Assembly (NCBI GenBank): GCA_031267015.1
Contig: JAIRZW010000176.1
Span: forward strand, 1 to 6,075
DNA: 6,075 nucleotides
Direction: 5' to 3'
Source: Heliobacteriaceae bacterium
GTDB taxonomy: Bacteria > Cyanobacteriota > Vampirovibrionia > Gastranaerophilales > Gastranaerophilaceae
A program made the translations under genes and the position numbers. Below are positions 1 through 5,893 of this stretch, piece by piece (the stretch's first letter is position 1; each line of letters begins with the position of its first letter). Under the pieces are notes generated by a model. The model saw nothing but the letters and a program-made list of their open reading frames with translations, was not told where the DNA came from and did no database searches.

Positions 1-210
1 CTTTAAATCAAGGTCGGTTTTGTCGGATTTTGAATCGCCCAAACCGTCGAGGCTGCTGTTAATCGTGTTTACAGCTGCAGCTATGGCTTCGTATAATTCG
101 CTTTTATTAGTGTCTATTACATCGGCAAGCGCGGCAAAATCAGCGTTAATCTCGCTTGCTTTGGCCTTAGTCCCGGGGATAAAGGAATAAGGTATCATCG
201 CATCAGTCAT
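1..210 (-). CDS. Partial gene: N-terminus of a phage tail-fibre-like protein (runs off left edge)
   Basis: The reverse strand reads from an ATG at 210 down to base 1 with no stop, giving 70 residues that begin MTDAMIPYSFIPGTKAKASE. The start is supported by an AAAGGA Shine-Dalgarno at 216-221 with a 5-nt spacer. A second ATG at codon 5 is too far from it. The segment 'F-IPGTKAKASEINADFAAL' resembles the N-terminal attachment motif of many phage tail-fibre, collar and other phage-structural proteins (pattern F.PGT.A...EVNANF..L), which in the family usually precedes a long repetitive fibre. After it comes an alanine-rich, probably helical stretch (residues about 22-55), then a polar Asp/Ser/Lys-rich stretch. 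There is no signal peptide. The function is inferred from motif resemblance alone, and the part that would define it is outside the window. It could equally be a host surface or hypothetical protein using the same module. The reading frame itself is well supported. Confidence 0.7.
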   Translation of the reverse strand, partial: MTDAMIPYSFIPGTKAKASEINADFAALADVIDTNKSELYEAIAAAVNTINSSLDGLGDSKSDKTDLDLK

Positions 211-215
211 AAAAT

Positions 216-221
216 TCCTTT
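216..221 (-). promoter_or_regulatory. Ribosome binding site deciding the start of the left-edge gene
   Basis: AAAGGA on the minus strand lies 5 nt before the ATG at 210-208. The frame stays open for about 32 codons upstream of this ATG, but I see no in-frame ATG there. This site therefore fixes the start. Confidence 0.6.
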
Positions 222-337
222 CTTGGTTGCGCGCTTTTAACGGCGTTTCGGTCTTTGCCTTTGCAAAGCCCTTCAGCCTCAGCTCGCAATCCGCTTTCTG
301 ACTAATTTAATGAATATAGTAAATCGGCGTTATATCT

Positions 338-367
338 ATTATACCGCGGCATGTCAGAATCTGTCAA
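338..367 (-). promoter_or_regulatory. Near-consensus sigma-70 promoter for the left-edge gene
   Basis: On the minus strand there is an exact TTGACA (-35) at 362-367 and an exact TATAAT (-10) at 338-343, separated by 18 bp. Transcription would start near 331, giving a leader of about 120 nt before the ATG at 210. Two perfect hexamers suggest strong or constitutive transcription. No other minus-strand gene lies between this site and the left-edge gene. Confidence 0.8.
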
Positions 368-419
368 TGAAAAGCAACTTATTGCAAAATTTATGGCGGT
401 TTCAGGTTTCAAAAAAAAC

Positions 420-448
420 TTGATATTTGGTTTTGTTTATGAGATTAT
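420..448 (+). promoter_or_regulatory. Possible promoter of tRNA-Met
   Basis: TTGATA at 420-425 (5 of 6 matches to the -35 consensus) is followed after 17 bp by GATTAT at 443-448 (4 of 6 to the -10). A start near 455 would leave only a few bases ahead of the mature tRNA 5' end at 458. The spacing is right but the -10 is poor, so this is tentative. It would be divergent from the strong minus-strand promoter at 338-367. Confidence 0.35.
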
Positions 449-457
449 GGACTTAAT

Positions 458-531
458 GGCAAGGTAGCTCAGCTGGTGAGAGCGCACGGCTCATACCCGT
501 GAGGCCGAGAGTTCGAATCTCTCCCTTGCTA
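458..531 (+). tRNA. tRNA-Met (CAU), elongator type
   Basis: A complete 74-nt cloverleaf can be folded by eye. Acceptor GGCAAGG (458-464) pairs with CCTTGCT (524-530), with a G-U first pair. The D stem is GCTC/GAGC. Anticodon stem CACGG/CCGTG (485-489, 497-501) holds loop CTCATAC with anticodon CAT at 492-494. T stem GAGAG/CTCTC encloses TTCGAAT, and the discriminator is A531. The initiator hallmarks are missing: there is no unpaired first acceptor position and no GGG/CCC run in the anticodon stem. The anticodon arm and variable loop closely resemble the Bacillus-type elongator Met tRNA. An Ile tRNA whose CAU is modified to lysidine is the main alternative and cannot be fully excluded from sequence alone. 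CCA is not encoded (TTTG follows), so the 3' end would be added enzymatically. No convincing terminator follows; only a weak, A/T-rich bulged hairpin is seen at about 534-556. Confidence 0.93.
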
Positions 532-559
532 TTTGTTTAATTTCAGTCAAATAAACAGG

Positions 560-2062
560 TCAAAAGCTATCGTAAGCGGGTTCAGGTGGGATTATTATAT
601 AAAACAGCTTGTATTCACGGGGCTTTTTTAATTTATTATAAATCGTAAACTCATACTCCTTAGGCTCTGCAACGTAATTTTCAGGTAAGAACGGTAACAG
701 TTTTTCCGTGTATGATTTTACGTTATCGTAGTGTCGTGCTACAATCAATGCACCCGCTTGCTTTATATTATCAGCTTTTGTCCATGGGTTCTCGTGTCCA
801 TAGCTGTCCAAAACCATCTGAGGATGTGTTTCATCGTACACGCTTATCGGCAGTGCAAATTCAATATACCCGCCAATATATTTTAGCGGCTTGCCTGTTT
901 CTTCGTAAAAGATTGTTTTGAAATCACGGGCGATTTTTTGATAAGGGTATCTGCTTCTAAAATTTTTCTCTACGCTAAAAAGCACTAACAAAACAACGAA
1001 GATAATTACCATTACACCGTACGCAAATTTAATACCCCACGAAAAAAGTTTGTCAGACGTTTTTATCGGGAAGAAATAGAACAACATAATTCCCGTTAAA
1101 TAAACCATTGGATAACCCCAAGTGCCAAGGATTTCCGCGCCGGTAAAAAATCCGGGCAATGCCTGAAACAGTACCGGACAAATTCCTAACAAAATCAAAA
1201 ACCAACTATCATTGAATGTGCGTATGGAGTTTGCGGATTTGAATTTCAAACGCAGTATTACAAAAAGCAGTATGCTTCCCGCAACTGCCGCAAGCTGTGC
1301 AAGAATAAACATAAACGGAGCTTGAAGATATTTAATCCAACCTGAATAACTGTTGGCATAACGCGCTGAACATTCTTCAAAATACAATAACGAAAAGAAT
1401 TCATGATTATACAGCCACACAAGATGAGGCAGGAACAATAAAAATGCAATCAATACCGATAAGTACAGCCTCGAACGTTTAAGCTGCTCCCGGCCGTGCG
1501 GAATAAAAAACAAATACAAAGCCATCGGAATAATCAGCATAATAGTTTGGTACTTACTCAAGAAACACAATCCTACACAAACACCCAACAAAAGCCAATC
1601 GCGGATTTTGTTTTCCTGCATACTTTTATAAAAATAATACGCAATAGCGGGAAACAGCGCAAATAACGGGAAGTTCGCACTAAAGCCGTCAAAAACAGTC
1701 ATATAACTGTAACAATGACAGCCTTCTAAAATCATAACCGCTAAAATTGCCTGCGTTTCGTTTAAAAATTTTCGCCCGAGTTTGTACAGATAAACAAAGC
1801 CGATTAAAACACAAAGTTGACCGAGCAGGTATAGTGCAAAATCCATTTTGCCAAGCAGATTATAAGCTATATAACCCATCCACCCAGAAAGCGGAGGGTG
1901 TTTGTGTGTGCCGAAGTCCCAAAGCCCGCCCCACGCAATAGTTTCCAATGCATCAACAGGCAGCAAATCTCTGACAAACGGTAACAGCGACCATACGACA
2001 ACATGTACGATTAAAAATATTACAAATGCTCGTTGTTTAAAGTTTTTTGTATCTGTCGTCAT
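560..2062 (-). CDS. GT39/PMT-type integral membrane glycosyltransferase
   Basis: This is a 500-residue protein with about 10-11 hydrophobic spans (roughly residues 12-30, 63-95, 105-122, 131-146, 155-187, 199-217, 246-270, 287-304, 316-332 and 344-363), then a hydrophilic C-terminal part (about 366-500) with no further spans. The first large loop after span 1 carries D37, E40 and W44 and a KHPPLSGW motif (residues 54-61), the signature of the ArnT/PMT-like GT-C fold. In that family the loop acid is catalytic and sugar is transferred from a polyprenyl-phosphate donor on the extracytoplasmic face. 'FSANFPLF' (127-134) and 'GTWGYPM' (313-319) also fit family 39 positions. Acceptor and sugar cannot be told; lipid A, surface polysaccharide or glycoprotein are all possible. 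The start ATG has only a weak upstream GGAA (spacing about 13 nt), but it sits directly before the first membrane span. The gene stands alone, divergent from fba, and its stop lies 28 bases past the tRNA end. Confidence 0.88.
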   Translation of the reverse strand: MTTDTKNFKQRAFVIFLIVHVVVWSLLPFVRDLLPVDALETIAWGGLWDFGTHKHPPLSGWMGYIAYNLLGKMDFALYLLGQLCVLIGFVYLYKLGRKFLNETQAILAVMILEGCHCYSYMTVFDGFSANFPLFALFPAIAYYFYKSMQENKIRDWLLLGVCVGLCFLSKYQTIMLIIPMALYLFFIPHGREQLKRSRLYLSVLIAFLLFLPHLVWLYNHEFFSLLYFEECSARYANSYSGWIKYLQAPFMFILAQLAAVAGSILLFVILRLKFKSANSIRTFNDSWFLILLGICPVLFQALPGFFTGAEILGTWGYPMVYLTGIMLFYFFPIKTSDKLFSWGIKFAYGVMVIIFVVLLVLFSVEKNFRSRYPYQKIARDFKTIFYEETGKPLKYIGGYIEFALPISVYDETHPQMVLDSYGHENPWTKADNIKQAGALIVARHYDNVKSYTEKLLPFLPENYVAEPKEYEFTIYNKLKKPREYKLFYIIIPPEPAYDSF

Positions 2063-2289
2063 TATTTTTAGTGCGTTTCCATAATATTTTTTAAGACCCT
2101 CATTAAAAACATTGTAAAACGAAACTGGAAAACAGAATAGCAGTTTTAAGATATATTAAGACGTTTAGGTATATTTTGCACGACACTTCTTACTGCAATG
2201 TTTACATTACATGACCTTACACACCCCTTGCCTTCAACGTGTGTTTGGTGTACGCTGGGCATGTTAATTATAAATTAAGGAGAGCTCAA
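2063..2289. other. Divergent intergenic region between the glycosyltransferase gene and fba
   Basis: This 227-bp A/T-rich spacer must contain the promoters of both flanking genes, but no clean -35/-10 pair is visible on either strand. On the plus strand, ACGACA (2180-2185) with TACATT (2203-2208) at 17-bp spacing is a weak candidate for fba. TATAAA at 2269-2274 is a better -10 match but lies too close to the fba ribosome binding site. The minus strand has isolated -10-like hexamers (TACAAT, TATTAT) without -35 partners. ACACAC (2219-2224) can pair with GTGTGT (2239-2244), giving a possible stem in the fba leader. Confidence 0.4.
2277..2282 (+). promoter_or_regulatory. Strong Shine-Dalgarno setting the fba start
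   Basis: AAGGAG lies 7 nt before the ATG at 2290. The reading frame stays open further upstream to an ATG at 2239, which would add 17 residues (MCLVYAGHVNYKLRRAQ) and has no ribosome binding site. The Shine-Dalgarno, together with the usual family N-terminus, selects 2290. Confidence 0.9.
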
Positions 2290-3240
2290 ATGAGTGAAAG
2301 AAAATTAGTCGGAACTAACGAAATGTTCAAAAATGCGCTTGAAGGCAAATACGCTATCGGTGCATACAACGTTAACAACATGGAAATCCTTCAGGCAATC
2401 GCCGAGGCTGCGGAAGAAAGCCGCTCCCCGATTATCCTTCAGGTTTCCGCCGGCGCCAGAAAATACGCCAACCAAACCTATTTGATTAAATTAGTCGAAG
2501 CCGCGCTTGCAACCACAACTGTGCCTATCGCGCTTCACCTTGACCACGGCGCAGATTTTGAAATCTGCAAAGCCTGCATTGACGGCGGTTTTTCCTCTGT
2601 CATGATTGACGGAAGCCGCTTCGCACTTGAAGAAAACATAGCTTTAACAAAACAAGTGGTTGATTACGCTCACGCACGCGGGGTTTCAGTCGAAGCCGAG
2701 CTTGGTAAGCTTGCCGGAATTGAAGACGACGTCAACGTTTCCGCTGCGGACGCAAAATTCACCAACCCGCAAGAAGCTGCACGCTTCGTTAAAGAAACAG
2801 GCTGCGACTCGCTTGCAATCGCTATCGGCACAAGCCACGGCGCATACAAATTCTCCGGCGAAGCACGCCTTGACTTTGACAGACTCGCAGAAATCAAAAA
2901 AGCGGTTAACGCTGTTGCCGGGTATGATTACCCAATCGTACTTCACGGCGCGTCATCAGTTCCGCAGGAACTCGTTGAAAAATGCAACAAATTCGGCGGC
3001 AAACTTCCTAACGCTAAAGGGGTTCCGGAAGAAATGCTGTCATTCGCGTCGAAAAACGGGGTTGCGAAAATCAACATTGATACGGATTTAAGACTGGCAA
3101 TGACCTCCACAATCCGCGAATTCTTTGTTGAAAACCCTGAAAAATTCGACCCGCGCGAATACATGGGGCCGGGCAGAACAGCCGTAAAAGAGCTTGTAAA
3201 GCACAAAATGCAAGTCCTCGGCACCGCAGGTCACGCGTAA
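2290..3240 (+). CDS. fba: Class II fructose-1,6-bisphosphate aldolase
   Basis: This is a 316-residue zinc-dependent aldolase (EC 4.1.2.13), cytoplasmic. It interconverts fructose-1,6-bisphosphate with dihydroxyacetone phosphate and glyceraldehyde-3-phosphate in glycolysis and gluconeogenesis. Family landmarks occur in order: 'GAYNVNNMEILQA' near the N-terminus (24-36); 'ALHLDHG' (81-87) with presumed catalytic D85 and zinc ligand H86; 'SVMIDGS' (103-109); 'VEAELGKLAG' (134-143); 'AIGTSHGAYK' (178-187) with zinc ligand H183; 'VLHGASSVP' (217-225) with zinc ligand H219; and 'AKINIDTDLRLA' (259-270), which binds substrate phosphate. Length and the HGASSVP form fit the shorter class II type (IIB), not the ~360-residue E. 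coli FbaA type. All key residues are present and there is no frameshift. Codon choice is rich in C-ending codons, as expected for a highly expressed gene. It is the only protein gene on the plus strand and appears monocistronic, ending at a hairpin 12 nt after its stop. A tagatose-bisphosphate aldolase is the main alternative; the lack of sugar-catabolism neighbours favours Fba. Confidence 0.96.
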   Translation: MSERKLVGTNEMFKNALEGKYAIGAYNVNNMEILQAIAEAAEESRSPIILQVSAGARKYANQTYLIKLVEAALATTTVPIALHLDHGADFEICKACIDGGFSSVMIDGSRFALEENIALTKQVVDYAHARGVSVEAELGKLAGIEDDVNVSAADAKFTNPQEAARFVKETGCDSLAIAIGTSHGAYKFSGEARLDFDRLAEIKKAVNAVAGYDYPIVLHGASSVPQELVEKCNKFGGKLPNAKGVPEEMLSFASKNGVAKINIDTDLRLAMTSTIREFFVENPEKFDPREYMGPGRTAVKELVKHKMQVLGTAGHA

Positions 3241-3252
3241 ACAAAGACTTAA

Positions 3253-3275
3253 AAAGCGGGGAATTTCCCCGCTTT
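3253..3275. terminator. Bidirectional intrinsic terminator between fba and the coiled-coil gene
   Basis: AAAGCGGGG (3253-3261) and CCCCGCTTT (3267-3275) form a perfect 9-bp stem around a 5-nt AATTT loop. It sits between the converging stop codons at 3240 and 3287. On the minus strand the stem runs into TTTTT (3255-3251), a good U-tract for the coiled-coil gene. On the plus strand the tract is only TTT followed by CTAAA, so termination of fba may be less efficient. Confidence 0.88.
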
Positions 3276-3286
3276 CTAAAGCATAC

Positions 3287-4492
3287 TTAGCTGCCTAGTT
3301 GCATAACCTTAATAAACTCACTAAGTTTCTGCAGCTCCTCTTTCGTAATTGTACCGCTCTGCTGTTTTGCGTTCAATGACTCTATCTCGTTTTCCAGTTC
3401 GTTCATAATTCTTGTTTTCTCATTGCGCACATCAAGAAGCTTTGAATATATTGCGTCTACTTGAGCGCCGTACCGTTCTTCGTGGTTTTGACCTTCAGCT
3501 TCTTGGCATTTTGCAGAATCAATACATGATTTAGCTAGTTGCTGTGCTTCTTTAAGCTTACTTTGTTCACTTTTTGCAGTTTCAAGCTGTCTGTCTGCTT
3601 CTTCTGATTTTGTTTTAGCGGCTGATTCTTTTTCTTTTGCCGATTCCAATTGTTTCTGCGCCTGGTCAAGGGCTTCTTTTGCTCTTTGCTCATTTGCTTT
3701 GGCTTGTTCTAACTTTGCTACAGCTTCGGCTAATTTTTGTTTTGCAGCGGTCAACCGGGCTTGAATAACCGGTTTTTGTTCATCAGGGGCTGATGACAAC
3801 TGGGCTTCCAGAGTACTTACGTTTGTTTCGGCTGTATTCACATCTATTTGAGCGAGTCCTGTGGCGGTTTGGGCTTTTTCGTGTTCTGCTGTGCAGGACT
3901 GAAGTTTTGTTTCAGAACTTTCTCGTTGCTGCGACGCTTGAGTTAATTCTGACTTTGCTGTCTTGGCTTGCGTATCAGCTAAAGTTACTTCTTTCTCTTT
4001 TGATGCTAAGTTAAACTCAATTACTTCTAAATCCTTCCGGCTATTATTAATCTCTTCTTCTCTGCCGGATATACTATTCATAGGTTTGTCGGCTTCACCA
4101 ATTGCTCTTTGATATTCCTCTTCAAGATTATTTTCAATATCTGTCAGCAAATCCAGTCTTGTTTGGTAATCTCCGTTTACAGGCACCTGTATATTTAAAA
4201 CTGAAGCAGGTAATTCCGGCGCTGGGGATGTTTTATTTAAAAAAAATGAAAGCAGATTCAATCCCCTGCTCAAAGTATTTGTCGTATTAGCTGGTATGTT
4301 TGTATCATCATTTTTCAGCGGAACCTGCGCCGCAGGGCTTGAGGTTTTCGGCTGTTGAAAATTGAATAAGCTGCCATATTTAGTCATAGCAGGGTTTTGA
4401 TATGGATTATCCGGCTGACGCTGCACATAATTCGTATAACCTGCATTTATAACAGGATTACTTTTAATCGGGGTAGGTTGTACCATAAGCAT
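3287..4492 (-). CDS. Coiled-coil protein of unknown function
   Basis: I do not recognise a family. The 401 residues fall into three parts. Residues 1-110 are polar and rich in Pro, Asn and Gln and probably disordered, with one short hydrophobic patch (NLLSFFL, 79-85). Residues about 111-375 are strongly helical and rich in Ala, Glu, Gln and Lys, with long heptad-like runs broken once at SSAPDEQKP (233-241), which could turn two helices into an antiparallel hairpin. The C-terminus has a 'SGTITKEELQKL' segment (379-390). Cysteines are C200, C323 and C329. There is no signal peptide, membrane span, Walker motif or catalytic signature. A structural or scaffold role is plausible but not shown. MLM offers two starts: GAGAG lies 1 nt before the first ATG (4492) but 7 nt before the second (4486), so the protein may begin at MVQPTP. 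It lies downstream of ftsZ on the same strand but behind a strong terminator, so it is probably transcribed separately. Confidence 0.82.
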   Translation of the reverse strand: MLMVQPTPIKSNPVINAGYTNYVQRQPDNPYQNPAMTKYGSLFNFQQPKTSSPAAQVPLKNDDTNIPANTTNTLSRGLNLLSFFLNKTSPAPELPASVLNIQVPVNGDYQTRLDLLTDIENNLEEEYQRAIGEADKPMNSISGREEEINNSRKDLEVIEFNLASKEKEVTLADTQAKTAKSELTQASQQRESSETKLQSCTAEHEKAQTATGLAQIDVNTAETNVSTLEAQLSSAPDEQKPVIQARLTAAKQKLAEAVAKLEQAKANEQRAKEALDQAQKQLESAKEKESAAKTKSEEADRQLETAKSEQSKLKEAQQLAKSCIDSAKCQEAEGQNHEERYGAQVDAIYSKLLDVRNEKTRIMNELENEIESLNAKQQSGTITKEELQKLSEFIKVMQLGS

Positions 4493-4517
4493 ACTCTCTT
4501 TCTTTTTTACTCTCTTA

Positions 4518-4523
4518 AATATA
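4518..4523 (-). promoter_or_regulatory. Candidate -10 element for the coiled-coil gene
   Basis: TATATT on the minus strand sits about 26 bp before the ATG at 4492, and a start near 4511 would leave a short leader. No -35 hexamer is found at 16-18 bp, so the call is weak. Some promoter is expected here, because a terminator separates this gene from ftsZ. Confidence 0.25.
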
Positions 4524-4584
4524 GTAAAAAATCACACCCCTGCTTTTTTCAATTTATGCAAAAGTTGTTACAAAAGTTAATAAC

Positions 4585-4615
4585 AAAAGACCGAGGACTC
4601 AACCCTCGGTCTTTT
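4585..4615 (-). terminator. Intrinsic terminator of ftsZ
   Basis: A 12-bp perfect stem, AAAAGACCGAGG (4585-4596) with CCTCGGTCTTTT (4604-4615), closes a 7-nt loop. On the minus strand it ends in TTTT followed by GTTATT, starting 18 nt after the ftsZ stop at 4634. The plus-strand side also ends in TTTTACTTTTT, so it could block transcription in both directions. Confidence 0.92.
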
Positions 4616-4633
4616 ACTTTTTCATACTTCTCA

Positions 4634-5803
4634 TTATTTCTTTAAGAAATCCGGGATTTCAATGTTTGTAAATCCGCCTGATGTGCTTTTGTACGGGCTT
4701 GATAAAGTGCTTGTCTGCTGGTTAAATGCGCCTGAGAAGAAATCTGACGCGCTCAGCGTCGCTGCAGAACCCGGGCTGAAATCAGACGAACCCTGATTTT
4801 TCAGTTCAAAACCGGTTGCAATTACAGTAACCTGAATTTCATTTTGAATATTTTCATTAACAGCCGTACCAATAATTACGGTTGCATCGTCGAGGACGGT
4901 TCTGTGGATTATGTTTGCCGCATCGGTAATCTCATGAAGCGTCATATCCGGACCGCCTGTAATGTTGACGATTACGCCGGTTGCGCCGTTGATTGAGGTT
5001 TCAAGCAGCTGCGAATTAATAGCGACTTCAGCGGCTTTAACTGCGCGTCCTTCGCCTTGGCCGCGGCCGATACCCATAAGAGCCGAACCTGAGCCCTGCA
5101 TAACATTTTTAACATCTGCAAAGTCAACGTTGATAAGCCCCGGAACGGTGATGATGTCAGAAATACCCTGAACACCGCGCAGCAGAACTTCGTCAACGAT
5201 TATAAAGGATTCTGTCAACGATACTTGTCTGTCAACTACTTGTAATAATTTATCGTTAGGAACGACAATCACTGCGTCCACGGCATCTCTAAGCTTTTCT
5301 AAGCCTTGGATTGCCTGATTTTGGCGTTTTCTGCCTTCCCAAGAGAAAGGTTTTGTAACGACTGCAATGGTTAGGACACCTAATTCTTTGGCGATTTTTG
5401 CGACAATCGGAGCTGCGCCCGTGCCGGTTCCGCCGCCCATGCCTGCGGTGATGAAGACCATGTGTGCGCCTTCAAGAGCTTCAGTAATCTCCTGCTGCGC
5501 TTCTTCGGCTGCTCTTTCACCGATAACAGGGTCACCGCCTGCGCCAAGACCTGAGGTCGATTTTGCGCCTAATTGGATTCTGTTCTTTGTCTGGCCGTAT
5601 TCCAGAACCTGTAAATCTGTGTTCATCAACCAAAATTCTACCCCTGATAATCCGGCTTTTATCATACGGTTAACTGCATTTCCGCCGCCGCCGCCTACTC
5701 CTATTACTTTTATGTTGGTTGGGTTCCTTGGAGACCGTTGTGATTGTTCGCCTAATGGACGTTCATCTTTTTTAGCGAAGATATCTGATACATAATTTTC
5801 CAC
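4634..5803 (-). CDS. ftsZ: Cell division protein FtsZ
   Basis: This is the tubulin-like GTPase that polymerises into the Z-ring and recruits the division machinery at midcell. It is 389 residues, a normal length. A polar N-terminal extension of about 30 residues precedes '[17 protein letters not shown]' (31-47, nucleotide-binding T1). 'NTD' (61-63) follows, then the tubulin signature GGGTGTG (123-129), 'PFSWEGRKR' (152-160), 'VPNDKLL' (181-187), and the catalytic T7 loop [11 protein letters not shown] (225-235) with D227 and D230. The C-terminal sheet is complete to about 335. A short variable Ser/Gly/Phe-rich linker (about 336-379) leads to the conserved tail [10 protein letters not shown] (380-389), which in the family contacts membrane tethers and regulators. 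Overall it resembles cyanobacterial-lineage FtsZ. The start codon is GTG, with AGAGGT 8 nt upstream; the next in-frame ATG is at residue 47, inside the GTPase core, so GTG is required. The usual partner ftsA is not downstream, and the upstream fragment is not recognisable as FtsA or FtsQ. Confidence 0.98.
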   Translation of the reverse strand: MENYVSDIFAKKDERPLGEQSQRSPRNPTNIKVIGVGGGGGNAVNRMIKAGLSGVEFWLMNTDLQVLEYGQTKNRIQLGAKSTSGLGAGGDPVIGERAAEEAQQEITEALEGAHMVFITAGMGGGTGTGAAPIVAKIAKELGVLTIAVVTKPFSWEGRKRQNQAIQGLEKLRDAVDAVIVVPNDKLLQVVDRQVSLTESFIIVDEVLLRGVQGISDIITVPGLINVDFADVKNVMQGSGSALMGIGRGQGEGRAVKAAEVAINSQLLETSINGATGVIVNITGGPDMTLHEITDAANIIHRTVLDDATVIIGTAVNENIQNEIQVTVIATGFELKNQGSSDFSPGSAATLSASDFFSGAFNQQTSTLSSPYKSTSGGFTNIEIPDFLKK

Positions 5804-5811
5804 TATTTTTT

Positions 5812-5817
5812 ACCTCT
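5812..5817 (-). promoter_or_regulatory. Ribosome binding site of ftsZ (GTG start)
   Basis: AGAGGT on the minus strand lies 8 nt before the GTG at 5803-5801. This supports initiation at GTG. Confidence 0.8.
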
Positions 5818-5850
5818 AATATTTGTGCTAATAACATAGTAACATGCATA

Positions 5851-5878
5851 ATTTTAAATTAGCAACAATTTATGTCAA
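5851..5878 (-). promoter_or_regulatory. Sigma-70-like promoter of ftsZ
   Basis: On the minus strand, exact TTGACA (5873-5878) is followed after 16 bp by TAAAAT (5851-5856, 5 of 6 matches). A start near 5844 gives a leader of about 40 nt. The -35 lies only 15 bp beyond the stop codon of the upstream gene. A weaker overlapping TTGCTA...TACTAT pair lies further downstream. No terminator is seen between the upstream gene and this promoter, so read-through could add to ftsZ expression. Confidence 0.7.
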
Positions 5879-5893
5879 ATTCTTAATACTAAT

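Noticed and set aside
211..310. Open frame upstream of, and in frame with, the left-edge gene
   Set aside because: It stays open for about 32 codons but has no ATG, while the ATG at 210 has a clear Shine-Dalgarno. It was treated as leader.
533..556. A/T-rich bulged hairpin as a terminator for the tRNA or the glycosyltransferase gene
   Set aside because: The stem is almost all A-T pairs with a bulge and has no U-tract on either strand, so it is too weak to call.
2068..2082. Tiny upstream ORF (Met-Glu-Thr-His-stop) before the glycosyltransferase gene on the minus strand
   Set aside because: It has four codons with no well-placed ribosome binding site. Such mini-ORFs arise often by chance in A/T-rich leaders.
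2245..2274. TTGGTG and TATAAA with 18-bp spacing as the fba promoter
   Set aside because: The start would fall near 2281, inside the Shine-Dalgarno at 2277-2282, so the transcript would lose its ribosome binding site.
2239..2289. Upstream in-frame ATG extending fba by 17 residues
   Set aside because: It has no ribosome binding site, the extension does not look like an aldolase N-terminus, and a strong AAGGAG sits 7 nt before the ATG at 2290.
2660..3224. Open frames of 75-143 codons on both strands within the fba region
   Set aside because: They are shadow frames of the strongly supported aldolase, with no ribosome binding sites or recognisable products.
5367..5795. 142-codon plus-strand open frame antisense to ftsZ
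   Set aside because: Its composition is that of an antisense reading of FtsZ's Gly/Ala-rich core. It shows no independent coding signal.
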